A stretch of DNA of 47,815 nucleotides from Pseudomonas fluorescens (lineage in GTDB: Bacteria; Pseudomonadota; Gammaproteobacteria; Pseudomonadales; Pseudomonadaceae): contig NZ_LACH01000037.1 in assembly GCF_000968015.1 (NCBI RefSeq), forward strand, positions 3,124-50,938, in the 5' to 3' direction. Made by a program: the position numbers and the translations under genes. Shown here piece by piece: positions 40,976-47,815 of the stretch. How positions within the stretch are numbered: the first letter of the stretch is position 1; every line of letters begins with the position of its first letter. The notes beneath the pieces are model-generated. The model worked only from the letters and a program-made list of their open reading frames with translations, did not search any database and had not been told where the DNA came from.

Positions 40976-42235
40976 CTATGCTTTTTGCGCTACCGGATTG
41001 ACTCGTGAAGGCTCAAGGGCCGCCCTCTCCCATTTAGCGATAACCAACGGCGCAATGGCATTCCCCAACACGTTCAATGTGGTGGTACCACTATCGATAA
41101 TCCTGAAGATGCCCGCGATCAGTGCAACCCCTTCCAATGGAAGACCGGCAGAGGCCAACGTAGCTGACAAGATAATGATGGCAAATCCAGGCACCCCGGC
41201 AGCACCTTTGGAGGTCAGCACCATCGTCACTACCAGCAAAATCTGCTGAGACAGCGAAAGATCGATTCCATAAAGCTGAGCGACAAAAATCGTCGCCACG
41301 CCCAGGAAAATCGACGCGCCATCCAGATTGAATGCATACCCCACCGGCACCACAAAACTGACGATCCGTCGCGGGACACCGTAGCTCTCTAACTTGCTCA
41401 TCAACTGCGGCATGACCGCTGCGGATGCTGCACTCGAAAATGCAAGAATCAACTCATTCCGGAAAAACTTGATCAGCTTGAAAATGTTCTCGCCGATCAA
41501 ATAGCAGATCCCCCCGAGCACCACCAATGCGAAGACAATCAGGGCCAGATAAACCACACCAATCAACTTGAGCAGGGGTAATAGCGAGGCAAAGCCAAAG
41601 GTCGCAACGGTGGCGCCGATCATGCCAAATACGCCGATTGGCGCGTAAGCCATGACGATTGAGACGACTTTGAACATCGCATCGGAAATACCCTGAACCA
41701 CCGCGACCACTGGCGCGCTTTTCTCTCTAGGTAGCGAGTTCAATGCCATGCCGAACAGGACAGCGAAGAACAGCACCGACAGCAGCTTCGCTTCCGACAT
41801 CGCCACAAAGACGTTGTCCGGGACGATGTTCTGCACAATCACGAGAGCGCCCTTCGAAGGCTCCATCGTGATGGACGCAGCGCTATGCGTAATGCCGGAA
41901 ATATCAGTGCCTGTGCCAGGCTCGAAGATATTCGCGAAACAAAGACCCATCACAATCGCCAGGCCGGTGATCGCAAAAAAATACCCCAGCGACTTTATGC
42001 CCATACGACCAAATGACTTGTTATCTCCGCCTCCTGCGATGCCCAGGATCATGCAACAAAACACAATCGGAACAACCACCATCTTCATCATCTTGATGAA
42101 GATGTCGCCAAGCGGTTTCAGGATTTCAGCACTGACCCACGATTGATACTGCGGATGAGTATTGAAATACCAACCGACGAGCACGCCAAGCAACAGCCCG
42201 GCAATTATTTGCCACACCAAGGGAATACGTTTCAT
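40976..42235 (-). CDS. DAACS family cation symporter, GltP-like, with unusual binding site
   Basis: A 419-residue membrane symporter of the dicarboxylate/amino acid:cation family, with eight membrane segments and two hairpins expected. GYAFNLDGAS and SKGAAGVPG (second hairpin) are conserved. In the substrate region AGIFRIIDSGTTTLNVLGN, the Asp of IID is kept but the arginine that holds the acidic side chain in glutamate transporters is Thr. A neutral substrate is therefore likely. ATG 42235 follows AAGGCTAGAC. It follows the VOC gene on the same strand; a perfect 21-base palindrome lies between them. Confidence 0.82.
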   Translation of the reverse strand: MKRIPLVWQIIAGLLLGVLVGWYFNTHPQYQSWVSAEILKPLGDIFIKMMKMVVVPIVFCCMILGIAGGGDNKSFGRMGIKSLGYFFAITGLAIVMGLCFANIFEPGTGTDISGITHSAASITMEPSKGALVIVQNIVPDNVFVAMSEAKLLSVLFFAVLFGMALNSLPREKSAPVVAVVQGISDAMFKVVSIVMAYAPIGVFGMIGATVATFGFASLLPLLKLIGVVYLALIVFALVVLGGICYLIGENIFKLIKFFRNELILAFSSAASAAVMPQLMSKLESYGVPRRIVSFVVPVGYAFNLDGASIFLGVATIFVAQLYGIDLSLSQQILLVVTMVLTSKGAAGVPGFAIIILSATLASAGLPLEGVALIAGIFRIIDSGTTTLNVLGNAIAPLVIAKWERAALEPSRVNPVAQKA

Positions 42236-42318
42236 GTCTAGCCTTCTTGTTGGAATGAAAGGACTGCGTTAACTGGCAGTTGCTAGAGTCATGAGCTTCC
42301 AGCTCACTTGAGTTCAAA

Positions 42319-42339
42319 TGGCACAACGCCGTTGTGCCA
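42319..42339. promoter_or_regulatory. Perfect 21-base palindrome between VOC and symporter genes
   Basis: TGGCACAACG-C-CGTTGTGCCA, flanked on the right by an A/T-rich run (AACAATTTTCTTATTTT). It could be an operator or a stem-loop; on the plus strand it resembles a weak terminator, on the minus strand it lacks a clean T run. Confidence 0.5.
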
Positions 42340-42348
42340 ACAATTTTC

Positions 42349-42774
42349 TTATTTTGCGAAGAGCTGGCTCATATCCTTGAAGGCCTTGAATTCCAGGGCA
42401 TTTCCGCAAGGGTCGAACAAAAACATGGTGGCTTGCTCGCCAACCTGTCCTTTGAAACGAATGTAGGGTTCGATTACAAACTCAGTGCCAAAGGACTTCA
42501 GGCGCTCCGCCAGCGCTTCCCATTCTTCCCAGCCCAGAATGATGCCGAAGTGCGGAACAGGTACGTCGTGGCCGTCTACCGGGTTGCTATGGACGCTTTC
42601 CTGGGAAGCGGTTTTTGGGTGTTCGTGAATAACCAGTTGGTGGCCATAAAAGTTGAAGTCGACCCATTGGTTGCTGGAACGACCTTCTTCCAGGCCGAAC
42701 ACTTCGCCGTAAAATGTGCGTGCGCCAGCAAGGTTGTAAACGGGGATTGCGAGGTGGAAAGGCGAGAGGCTCAT
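42349..42774 (-). CDS. VOC (glyoxalase/dioxygenase) family protein
   Basis: A 141-residue VOC-fold protein. Metal ligands are likely His7 (SPFHLAIPV), the His in VPVPHFGI and the Glu in NALEFKAF, the usual pattern for one half-barrel pair. ATG 42774 follows TTGGAGTTCTG. It is divergent from the LysR gene (42981) and followed by the symporter. The exact reaction is not identifiable. Confidence 0.75.
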   Translation of the reverse strand: MSLSPFHLAIPVYNLAGARTFYGEVFGLEEGRSSNQWVDFNFYGHQLVIHEHPKTASQESVHSNPVDGHDVPVPHFGIILGWEEWEALAERLKSFGTEFVIEPYIRFKGQVGEQATMFLFDPCGNALEFKAFKDMSQLFAK

Positions 42775-42980
42775 CAGAACTCCAATACAATTTTTTTGTT
42801 GGTAAAGGACGGAGCGTATGAATGCTGTCCGTTGGTTTTTCGCGACGCTTCACGTTCCGCCGTCTCACCGACATCGGCTTATAGGTTCGGGCAGTTGCCG
42901 GGGGACAGGCACATCGTAGGGCGGCCAACAAAACAAAAAAATCAATATAATTTTCTTAGAAACACAATTAATATTTGTGA

Positions 42981-43856
42981 ATGATCAAAGAACTCAAAAC
43001 ACTCATCGCCGTTGCACGGGAAGGTACGTTTGCCGCTGCCGGGAATAAAATCGGCCTCACCCAAGCAGCGGTGAGCGCCCAGATTCAGCGTCTGGAGGCC
43101 GAGCTCGGCTTTGAGATATTCGACAGGAAGGGACGCTCAGCCCACCTAAACAGGATGGGCCATCAAATACTCCTGCAAGCGCAAGAGCTGCTTCGGCTTT
43201 ACGATAATCTGGGCTCCACCACGGTCGGACTTCCCAGCGTTCTGGTGAACATCGGTGCCATCGCTTCCGTACAGCGCTCCTATCTTCCAGATGCACTAGC
43301 CAAGTTTCACCAACAATGCCCGCAATGCCGAACCCGCGTAATCCCGGGGCTATCGATGGAGTTGGTGAACCTCGTGGATGCCGGTGAGATCGACATGGCC
43401 GCAATCATTCGCCCACCCTTCTCGCTCCAGAGCGATCTGCGCTGGACAACGCTCGCACTTGAACCTTACCGATTGATCGTTCCGCGCGAAGTACCGGGAG
43501 AAGACTGGTCAGAACTACTTTCCAGCCAACCGTTTATTCGGTATGACCGATCATCATTTGGGGGAAGGCAGGTGGATCGCTTCCTGCGCCAGATGCATTT
43601 CACGTTGCGTGAAGTTTGCGAACTGGATGAGCTGGAGGCGATCATCAAGCTAGTGGAAAATGGCGTTGGTGTAGCGCTGGTGCCGCAGACAGCGATACAT
43701 CAGGAATGGCCAGCGGCTGTAAGAGTACTCGACCTCGGACAACACACCTTTCATCGTGATATTGGGCTGGTACACAGGTCTCGCCAAAGCTTTACCGAAC
43801 CTGTGCGGATACTGGCCCAACTTATTAGTGACCAGGTAAAGACCGGCGCCGAATAA
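42981..43856 (+). CDS. LysR family transcriptional regulator
   Basis: A 291-residue LysR regulator with the helix-turn-helix at FAAAGNKIGLTQAAVSAQIQ (residues about 17-36) and a standard effector domain. It is divergent from the VOC and symporter genes, across an AT-rich 206-base gap, and most likely controls them. The gap contains ATTAATATTTGTGAATG just before its start; no clear ribosome site is present. Confidence 0.85.
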   Translation: MIKELKTLIAVAREGTFAAAGNKIGLTQAAVSAQIQRLEAELGFEIFDRKGRSAHLNRMGHQILLQAQELLRLYDNLGSTTVGLPSVLVNIGAIASVQRSYLPDALAKFHQQCPQCRTRVIPGLSMELVNLVDAGEIDMAAIIRPPFSLQSDLRWTTLALEPYRLIVPREVPGEDWSELLSSQPFIRYDRSSFGGRQVDRFLRQMHFTLREVCELDELEAIIKLVENGVGVALVPQTAIHQEWPAAVRVLDLGQHTFHRDIGLVHRSRQSFTEPVRILAQLISDQVKTGAE

Positions 43857-43941
43857 AACCCGGATTAGTAGCCATTCGTGACGTACTGCTTTCACTGCTT
43901 CGGTCAGGCTGGAAACGGCCAGCCATGACGCGCCAAGCCAG

Positions 43942-44562
43942 TTATGTCGGAAGGAGTCCCGCCTCTTGATAGCTCTGAACAAGTTCGTCGAATAAACCGA
44001 TATCGAAGCGCGTTCGGGCAATCATTTGAGCGCCAGCAACGGCGGTGTAAATGGCGCGGGCACGTCGCTCGCACACTTCAACGCTTCCCAGGCCGCTATC
44101 AGAGAGTAATTTCGTCAGCCATGCCACATTGATGTCTGCAAACGCCAGCACTTCACTTTTCACCTCCTCGGGCAGGTCCTGGTATTCCGCAGCCATGAAG
44201 CTGAACAAACACAGCCTGTTGCCGTCTTCCAGGGATGTTCGAAAGATGCTCGGGTACGCCTTCAAGCAGCGAATCGGATCAGGGTTTTCACCGCGCAGGG
44301 CTTCCAGGACACTGACTGTGTCCTCCCGGTATCGCCTGGCTACTGCGGCGCCGAGGTCGGCTTTGCTCGAGAAATGGTAGTAGATGCTTGCGTTCTTGAT
44401 CCCCACCGCATCAGCAATGCTTCGGAAATTGATCCCACCGTAGCCGTGGGTTTGAGCGGCCCCTTTGGCGGCTTCCAATATCGCTTCCCGGGCATTTTCG
44501 CTCACGTTTTCATTCCTCGAATCGTTGATTGGTGTGGTCATCTGGCGCGATGTTACTCGCAT
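43942..44562 (-). CDS. TetR family transcriptional regulator
   Basis: A 206-residue TetR regulator; helix-turn-helix IADAVGIKNASIYYHFSSKA (about residues 50-69). ATG 44562 is preferred over ATG 44541 because AGGTG lies eight bases ahead of it and none before the second. Divergent from the GST gene. Two matching operators lie between them (44571-44588 and 44625-44642), so it probably represses both. Confidence 0.83.
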   Translation of the reverse strand: MRVTSRQMTTPINDSRNENVSENAREAILEAAKGAAQTHGYGGINFRSIADAVGIKNASIYYHFSSKADLGAAVARRYREDTVSVLEALRGENPDPIRCLKAYPSIFRTSLEDGNRLCLFSFMAAEYQDLPEEVKSEVLAFADINVAWLTKLLSDSGLGSVEVCERRARAIYTAVAGAQMIARTRFDIGLFDELVQSYQEAGLLPT

Positions 44563-44570
44563 ACTTCATC

Positions 44571-44588
44571 ACCTGCCAATTGGTAGGT
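44571..44588. promoter_or_regulatory. TetR operator A (near the TetR gene)
   Basis: ACCTGCCAATTGGTAGGT, an 18-base palindrome with one mismatch. It overlaps the ribosome site region of the TetR gene and matches operator B at 15 of 18 positions. Confidence 0.78.
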
Positions 44589-44624
44589 AGTTGTTGACAG
44601 CACAGAAACAAGCGCCCAATCTTT

Positions 44625-44642
44625 ACCTACCACTTGATAGGT
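44625..44642. promoter_or_regulatory. TetR operator B (near the GST gene)
   Basis: ACCTACCACTTGATAGGT, a second copy of the same dyad, ending 13 bases before the GST start codon. A further GTAGGT follows directly. Confidence 0.78.
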
Positions 44643-44655
44643 AGGTAAATAAATC

Positions 44656-45357
44656 ATGACTTTTCAGCAGCAACACTCCGACGCGTCGAAATTCCCGATG
44701 ATGAAAATTTACGACTGGTACAACGGCCCCTACCCGGCGCGGGTCAGAATCGCGTTAGCAGAGAAAGGCCTGCTGTCCCGGATCGAGTTTGTACCGGTCA
44801 ATCTATGGACAGGCGAGCACAAGAAACCAGCATTTCTAGCCATCAACTACTCCGGAACACTTCCCGTCCTGGAGCTGGCCGACGGCACGCTCATCGCGGA
44901 GTGCACCGCTATCACACAGTACCTGGATGCTCTGGATGACAGCCCTGTACTCACCGGTAAAACGCCCACTGAGAAAGGCATCATCCATATGATGACCAAG
45001 CGTGCGGAAATTGAGTTTCTGGACGCTGTCAGCACGTACTTCCATCACGCAACGCCGGGGCTTGGGCCAGATATCGAGCTTTCTCAGAACCCTGAATGGG
45101 GTGAGCGCATGCGGGACAAGGCCGTAAGGGGGATGCACTATTTCAACAGCGTCCTGAAAAATCAGCCTTTTGTGGCGGGTAACGCATTTTCGATGGCCGA
45201 CATTGCGGTTCTGGGCGGCATGATTTTCGCCTCACTGGTGAATCTGCCTGTCCCTGATGAATGTGAAGCATTGCATGCATGGCATGCCAGGATGAACGAA
45301 CGATCAAGCGTCCAGGACTGGCGCGCCATGGTGAAACAAGGCGAGCCAAAAAACTGA
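44656..45357 (+). CDS. Glutathione S-transferase
   Basis: A 233-residue GST. N-terminal thioredoxin-like domain (YDWYNGPYPARVRIALAEKG, then SGTLPVLELADG and AECTAITQYLD for glutathione binding) and a C-terminal helical domain with NAFSMADIAV. It conjugates glutathione to electrophiles. ATG 44656 is used; a second start at 44698 lies nearer the domain but has no ribosome site. Controlled by operator B with the divergent TetR gene. A hairpin with a ten-base stem follows at 45420-45447. Confidence 0.85.
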   Translation: MTFQQQHSDASKFPMMKIYDWYNGPYPARVRIALAEKGLLSRIEFVPVNLWTGEHKKPAFLAINYSGTLPVLELADGTLIAECTAITQYLDALDDSPVLTGKTPTEKGIIHMMTKRAEIEFLDAVSTYFHHATPGLGPDIELSQNPEWGERMRDKAVRGMHYFNSVLKNQPFVAGNAFSMADIAVLGGMIFASLVNLPVPDECEALHAWHARMNERSSVQDWRAMVKQGEPKN

Positions 45358-45419
45358 GAACGAATGCATCTGGGTATGGCTCACCCACCTAGGTGACAGT
45401 TTTTAACTGGCACTGGTAA

Positions 45420-45447
45420 TGACCGGCGCGACATAGTGCGCCGGTCA
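45420..45447. other. Stem-loop between GST and CusF genes
   Basis: TGACCGGCGC and its complement around an eight-base loop, a perfect ten-base stem. Convergent genes end on both sides. No T run follows in either direction, so termination is uncertain. Confidence 0.5.
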
Positions 45448-45464
45448 CTTCCACCACCGCTAAC

Positions 45465-45815
45465 TCACTTTTTTATTGAAACAATCGTCGCTCTGCCACC
45501 CTCGACTCGAAATGAAAACGACACTCGGTCTCCAGCCGTCAGCCCTGTCAGCTGCTCTTCCGTCACGGAAAAGGCCATGGTCATCGGCGGCCATTGCACA
45601 GCCGGGACAGCACCGTGAGAGAGGGTCACCGTATGCTTCGTAGTATCGATAGCCTTGATCGTACCGTCGGCGGTGGCGACTGAAGCCTGCGTTGTTTCCT
45701 GCTTCATCTGCATGCCCTCCATTCCGTCCATTTTCATGCCCGGCATATCCTCTGCGTGGGCCGAAAGAGACAGCGTGAATACGGTGCTTGCAACTGCAAT
45801 CAGGGTCAGTTTCAT
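45465..45815 (-). CDS. cusF: Copper-binding periplasmic protein, CusF-like
   Basis: A 116-residue exported protein with a signal peptide (LIAVASTVFTLSLSAHA), a Met-rich linker (MPGMKMDGMEGMQMK) and a CusF fold. The copper site is seen in VTLSHGAVPAVQWPPMTMAF with His, Trp and two Met in CusF order. It shuttles Cu(I)/Ag(I) to the efflux pump. Its ATG overlaps the cusA stop (ATGA), and it is the last gene of the efflux operon. Confidence 0.88.
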   Translation of the reverse strand: MKLTLIAVASTVFTLSLSAHAEDMPGMKMDGMEGMQMKQETTQASVATADGTIKAIDTTKHTVTLSHGAVPAVQWPPMTMAFSVTEEQLTGLTAGDRVSFSFRVEGGRATIVSIKK

Positions 45816-47815
45816 ACGACTTTTCCTAGAGGGGTGATGGGTTCAGCTGAGAGGTGCCGGCGACGCATCAGGCGATACGCTGCCGGAATGACAAACAGGG
45901 AAAGCAAGGGTGCCGTGACCATGCCGCCGACCATGGGTGCAGCAATTCGGCTCATCACCTCGCTGCCGGTCCCGCTACCCAGCATGATGGGTAACAAGCC
46001 CGCAATGATGACGGCCACGGTCATGGCCTTGGGTCGAACACGCTGCACGGCGCCTTCACGAATCGCCGCAACCAGACCGCGCTCAGTGCTGTCGCCGAGG
46101 TCTTCACGTTCGGCCCAGGCGTTCTTCAGGTAGAGCAGCATGATCACGCCAAACTCGGCAGAAACACCGGCCAATGCGATAAAACCGACCCCGGTGGCGA
46201 CTGACAGGTTGAACCCCAACAGATAGAGGAACCATGCCCCGCCAGTCAGGGCGAATGGCAGAGTGGCCATGATCAGCAAGGCCTCATCGAAGCGGGCGAA
46301 GGTCAGGTAGAGCAACACGAAGATGATCAACAGCGTGGCAGGCACCACCAGTTTGAGTCGTGCGTTGGCCCTTTCGAGAAACTCGAACTGCCCCGAGTAA
46401 CTCAGGCTCATGCCGGGCTGCAACTTGACCTGCTCATTGACGACCCGTCGTAGATCAGCGACCACAGACGCAATGTCCCTACCACGCACATCGATGTACA
46501 CCCAACCTGAAGGTCGAGCGTTCTCGCTTTTGAGCATCGGCGGACCGTCCGTGACGTTGACCTTCGCCACTGTGCCGAGGGTGATCTGGCTACCTAGCGG
46601 GGTATAGATCGGCAATTGCTCCAAGGCACCGAGCGAGTCACGCCACTCCCGTGGGTAACGCACGTTGATCGGGAAGCGGGCGAGCCCTTCAATGGTTTCA
46701 CCGACGTTTTCACCGCCGATAGCGCCGGCCACGATGGATTGCACATCGGCGATGTTCAGTCCGTAGCGGGCGGCGGCTTTGCGGTCGATATCCACATCGA
46801 TATAGCGGCCACCGGTCAGTCGCTCGGCCAGAGCCGAACTGACACCGGGTACACCCTTGGCCACTCGCTCGACGGCCTGAGTCGCGGCATCGATCTCCGT
46901 CAGGTTGGTGCCGGCAACTTTCACACCGATGGGACTCTTGATCCCCGTAGCCAGCATGTCGATACGGTTACGAATCGGCGGTATCCAGATATTCGTCAGC
47001 CCAGGGACTCGTACCACTCGATCCAGTTCTTCCACCAGTTTTTCCTGGGTCATGCCTGGACGCCATTGCTCGTGCGGCTTGAACTGGATGGTGGTTTCGA
47101 ACATCTCCAGCGGTGCGGGGTCGGTGGCGGTTTCAGCGCGTCCCGCTTTACCGAAGACGTGTTCGACCTCTGGCACGGTCTTGATCAGACGGTCGGTCTG
47201 TTGCAGCAGTTGCGCCGCTTTCTGCGCCGACAGCCCCGGCAGAGCCGAAGGCATATAGAGCAGATCACCCTCGTCCAACGGGGGGAGAAACTCACCCCCC
47301 AGGCGCGACATTGGCCATAGCGCACTGACAAAAACCACCAGCGCCACCAACAGCGTGATCTTTGGTCGACGCAAGACTGCGTCCAGGGCTGGCTGATAGA
47401 TCCGAATCAACCAGCGGTTCAACGGGTTCTGATGTTCACTGGGAATTCGTCCTCGAATCCAGTAGCCCATCAGCACCGGCACCAACGTCACTGACAATCC
47501 CGCCGCTGCCGCCATGGCGTAGGTTTTGGTGAAAGCCAAAGGGCCGAACAGCCGTCCTTCCTGAGCTTCCAGCGTGAACACCGGAATGAACGACAGGGTG
47601 ATGATCAACAAACAGAAGAACAACGCGGGGCCTACCTCTGCCGCCGCTTCGGTCATTACATGCCAATGACGTTCACCCTTCAGTTCTTCCCCCGGATTGG
47701 CCGCGTGCCATGCCTCAATCTTCTTGTGGGCGTTCTCGATCATCACCACGGCGGCATCGACCATGGCGCCGATGGCGATGGCAATCCCACCCAAGGACAT
47801 GATGTTGGCGTTGAT
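45812..47815 (-). CDS. cusA: Copper/silver efflux RND transporter CusA (partial, 5' end cut by the window)
   Basis: The last 667 residues of a heavy-metal RND pump (family length is about 1,040). The reading frame is open to the window edge, and the start lies beyond it. Seen are MSLGGIAIAIGAMVDAAVVM with the proton-relay Asp of membrane helix 4, the periplasmic loops, the LYLTFARFDEALLIM segment and GFIALAGVSAEFGVIMLLYL. It ends overlapping cusF. CusA exports Cu(I)/Ag(I) from the periplasm with CusB and CusC, probably encoded beyond the right edge. Confidence 0.88.
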   Translation of the reverse strand: MNANIMSLGGIAIAIGAMVDAAVVMIENAHKKIEAWHAANPGEELKGERHWHVMTEAAAEVGPALFFCLLIITLSFIPVFTLEAQEGRLFGPLAFTKTYAMAAAAGLSVTLVPVLMGYWIRGRIPSEHQNPLNRWLIRIYQPALDAVLRRPKITLLVALVVFVSALWPMSRLGGEFLPPLDEGDLLYMPSALPGLSAQKAAQLLQQTDRLIKTVPEVEHVFGKAGRAETATDPAPLEMFETTIQFKPHEQWRPGMTQEKLVEELDRVVRVPGLTNIWIPPIRNRIDMLATGIKSPIGVKVAGTNLTEIDAATQAVERVAKGVPGVSSALAERLTGGRYIDVDIDRKAAARYGLNIADVQSIVAGAIGGENVGETIEGLARFPINVRYPREWRDSLGALEQLPIYTPLGSQITLGTVAKVNVTDGPPMLKSENARPSGWVYIDVRGRDIASVVADLRRVVNEQVKLQPGMSLSYSGQFEFLERANARLKLVVPATLLIIFVLLYLTFARFDEALLIMATLPFALTGGAWFLYLLGFNLSVATGVGFIALAGVSAEFGVIMLLYLKNAWAEREDLGDSTERGLVAAIREGAVQRVRPKAMTVAVIIAGLLPIMLGSGTGSEVMSRIAAPMVGGMVTAPLLSLFVIPAAYRLMRRRHLSAEPITPLGKVV

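Overview
The window is high-GC bacterial DNA, almost certainly from a Pseudomonas of the fluorescens/putida kind. The signs are dozens of REP palindromes of the type GTGGGAGCGAGCTTGCTCGC, a REP-associated tyrosine transposase, and fluorescent-pseudomonad-like proteins. The ketosteroid isomerase reads like the classic P. putida enzyme. No rRNA, tRNA, CRISPR array or prophage was seen.

Bases 1 to about 31,650 form a large steroid-catabolism cluster. It encodes enzymes that oxidise the 3- and 17-hydroxyl groups (six short-chain dehydrogenases), a Delta5-3-ketosteroid isomerase, a Delta4(5alpha)- and a Delta1-ketosteroid dehydrogenase, and 9alpha-hydroxylase (KshA plus KshB). For ring A it has the flavin reductase HsaB, the meta-cleavage hydrolase HsaD and the HsaE-HsaG-HsaF tail. 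For rings C/D it has FadD3-like ligase, two acyl-CoA dehydrogenases, IpdF-like dehydrogenase, a MaoC hydratase and a thiolase. An outer-membrane DUF1302/DUF1329 pair and an exported SurE-like protein probably handle the substrate at the cell surface. HsaA, HsaC, IpdA/B, IpdC and EchA20 are not in the window.

The most notable signal is regulatory. Ten copies of a dyad, TAGTCC-N4-GGACGATG, lie in front of essentially every steroid transcription unit. In ten of eleven promoter directions a -10-like hexamer follows at 19-20 bases, which centres the dyad near -42.5. That is the class II position of LuxR-type activators. A LuxR-type regulator resembling TeiR of Comamonas is encoded in the middle of the cluster and is the obvious candidate. 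The motif also marks a nudE-type Nudix gene and an unannotated 55-codon cysteine-rich small gene (20753-20920) that ends in a bidirectional terminator.

The cluster carries traces of remodelling: a 405-bp tandem duplication (fadD3 tail plus REPs plus SDR tail), a 33-bp in-frame repeat inside an SDR gene, a four-unit BIME array, and a severed aldehyde dehydrogenase C-terminus at its right edge (31648-31770).

From 31,770 to 45,400 lies an accessory region of stress or xenobiotic genes: a LysR gene, a minus-strand set of exported enzymes (cupin/CMD protein, dienelactone-hydrolase-like protein, esterase), an Old Yellow Enzyme operon (OYE, SDR, two NTF2-like, one SRPBCC) with a NemR-like TetR repressor and two matching operators, a DAACS symporter with a VOC protein and divergent LysR, and a TetR/glutathione S-transferase pair with two matching operators. 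The window ends in a cus-type copper efflux operon (CusA, cut by the window edge, and CusF).
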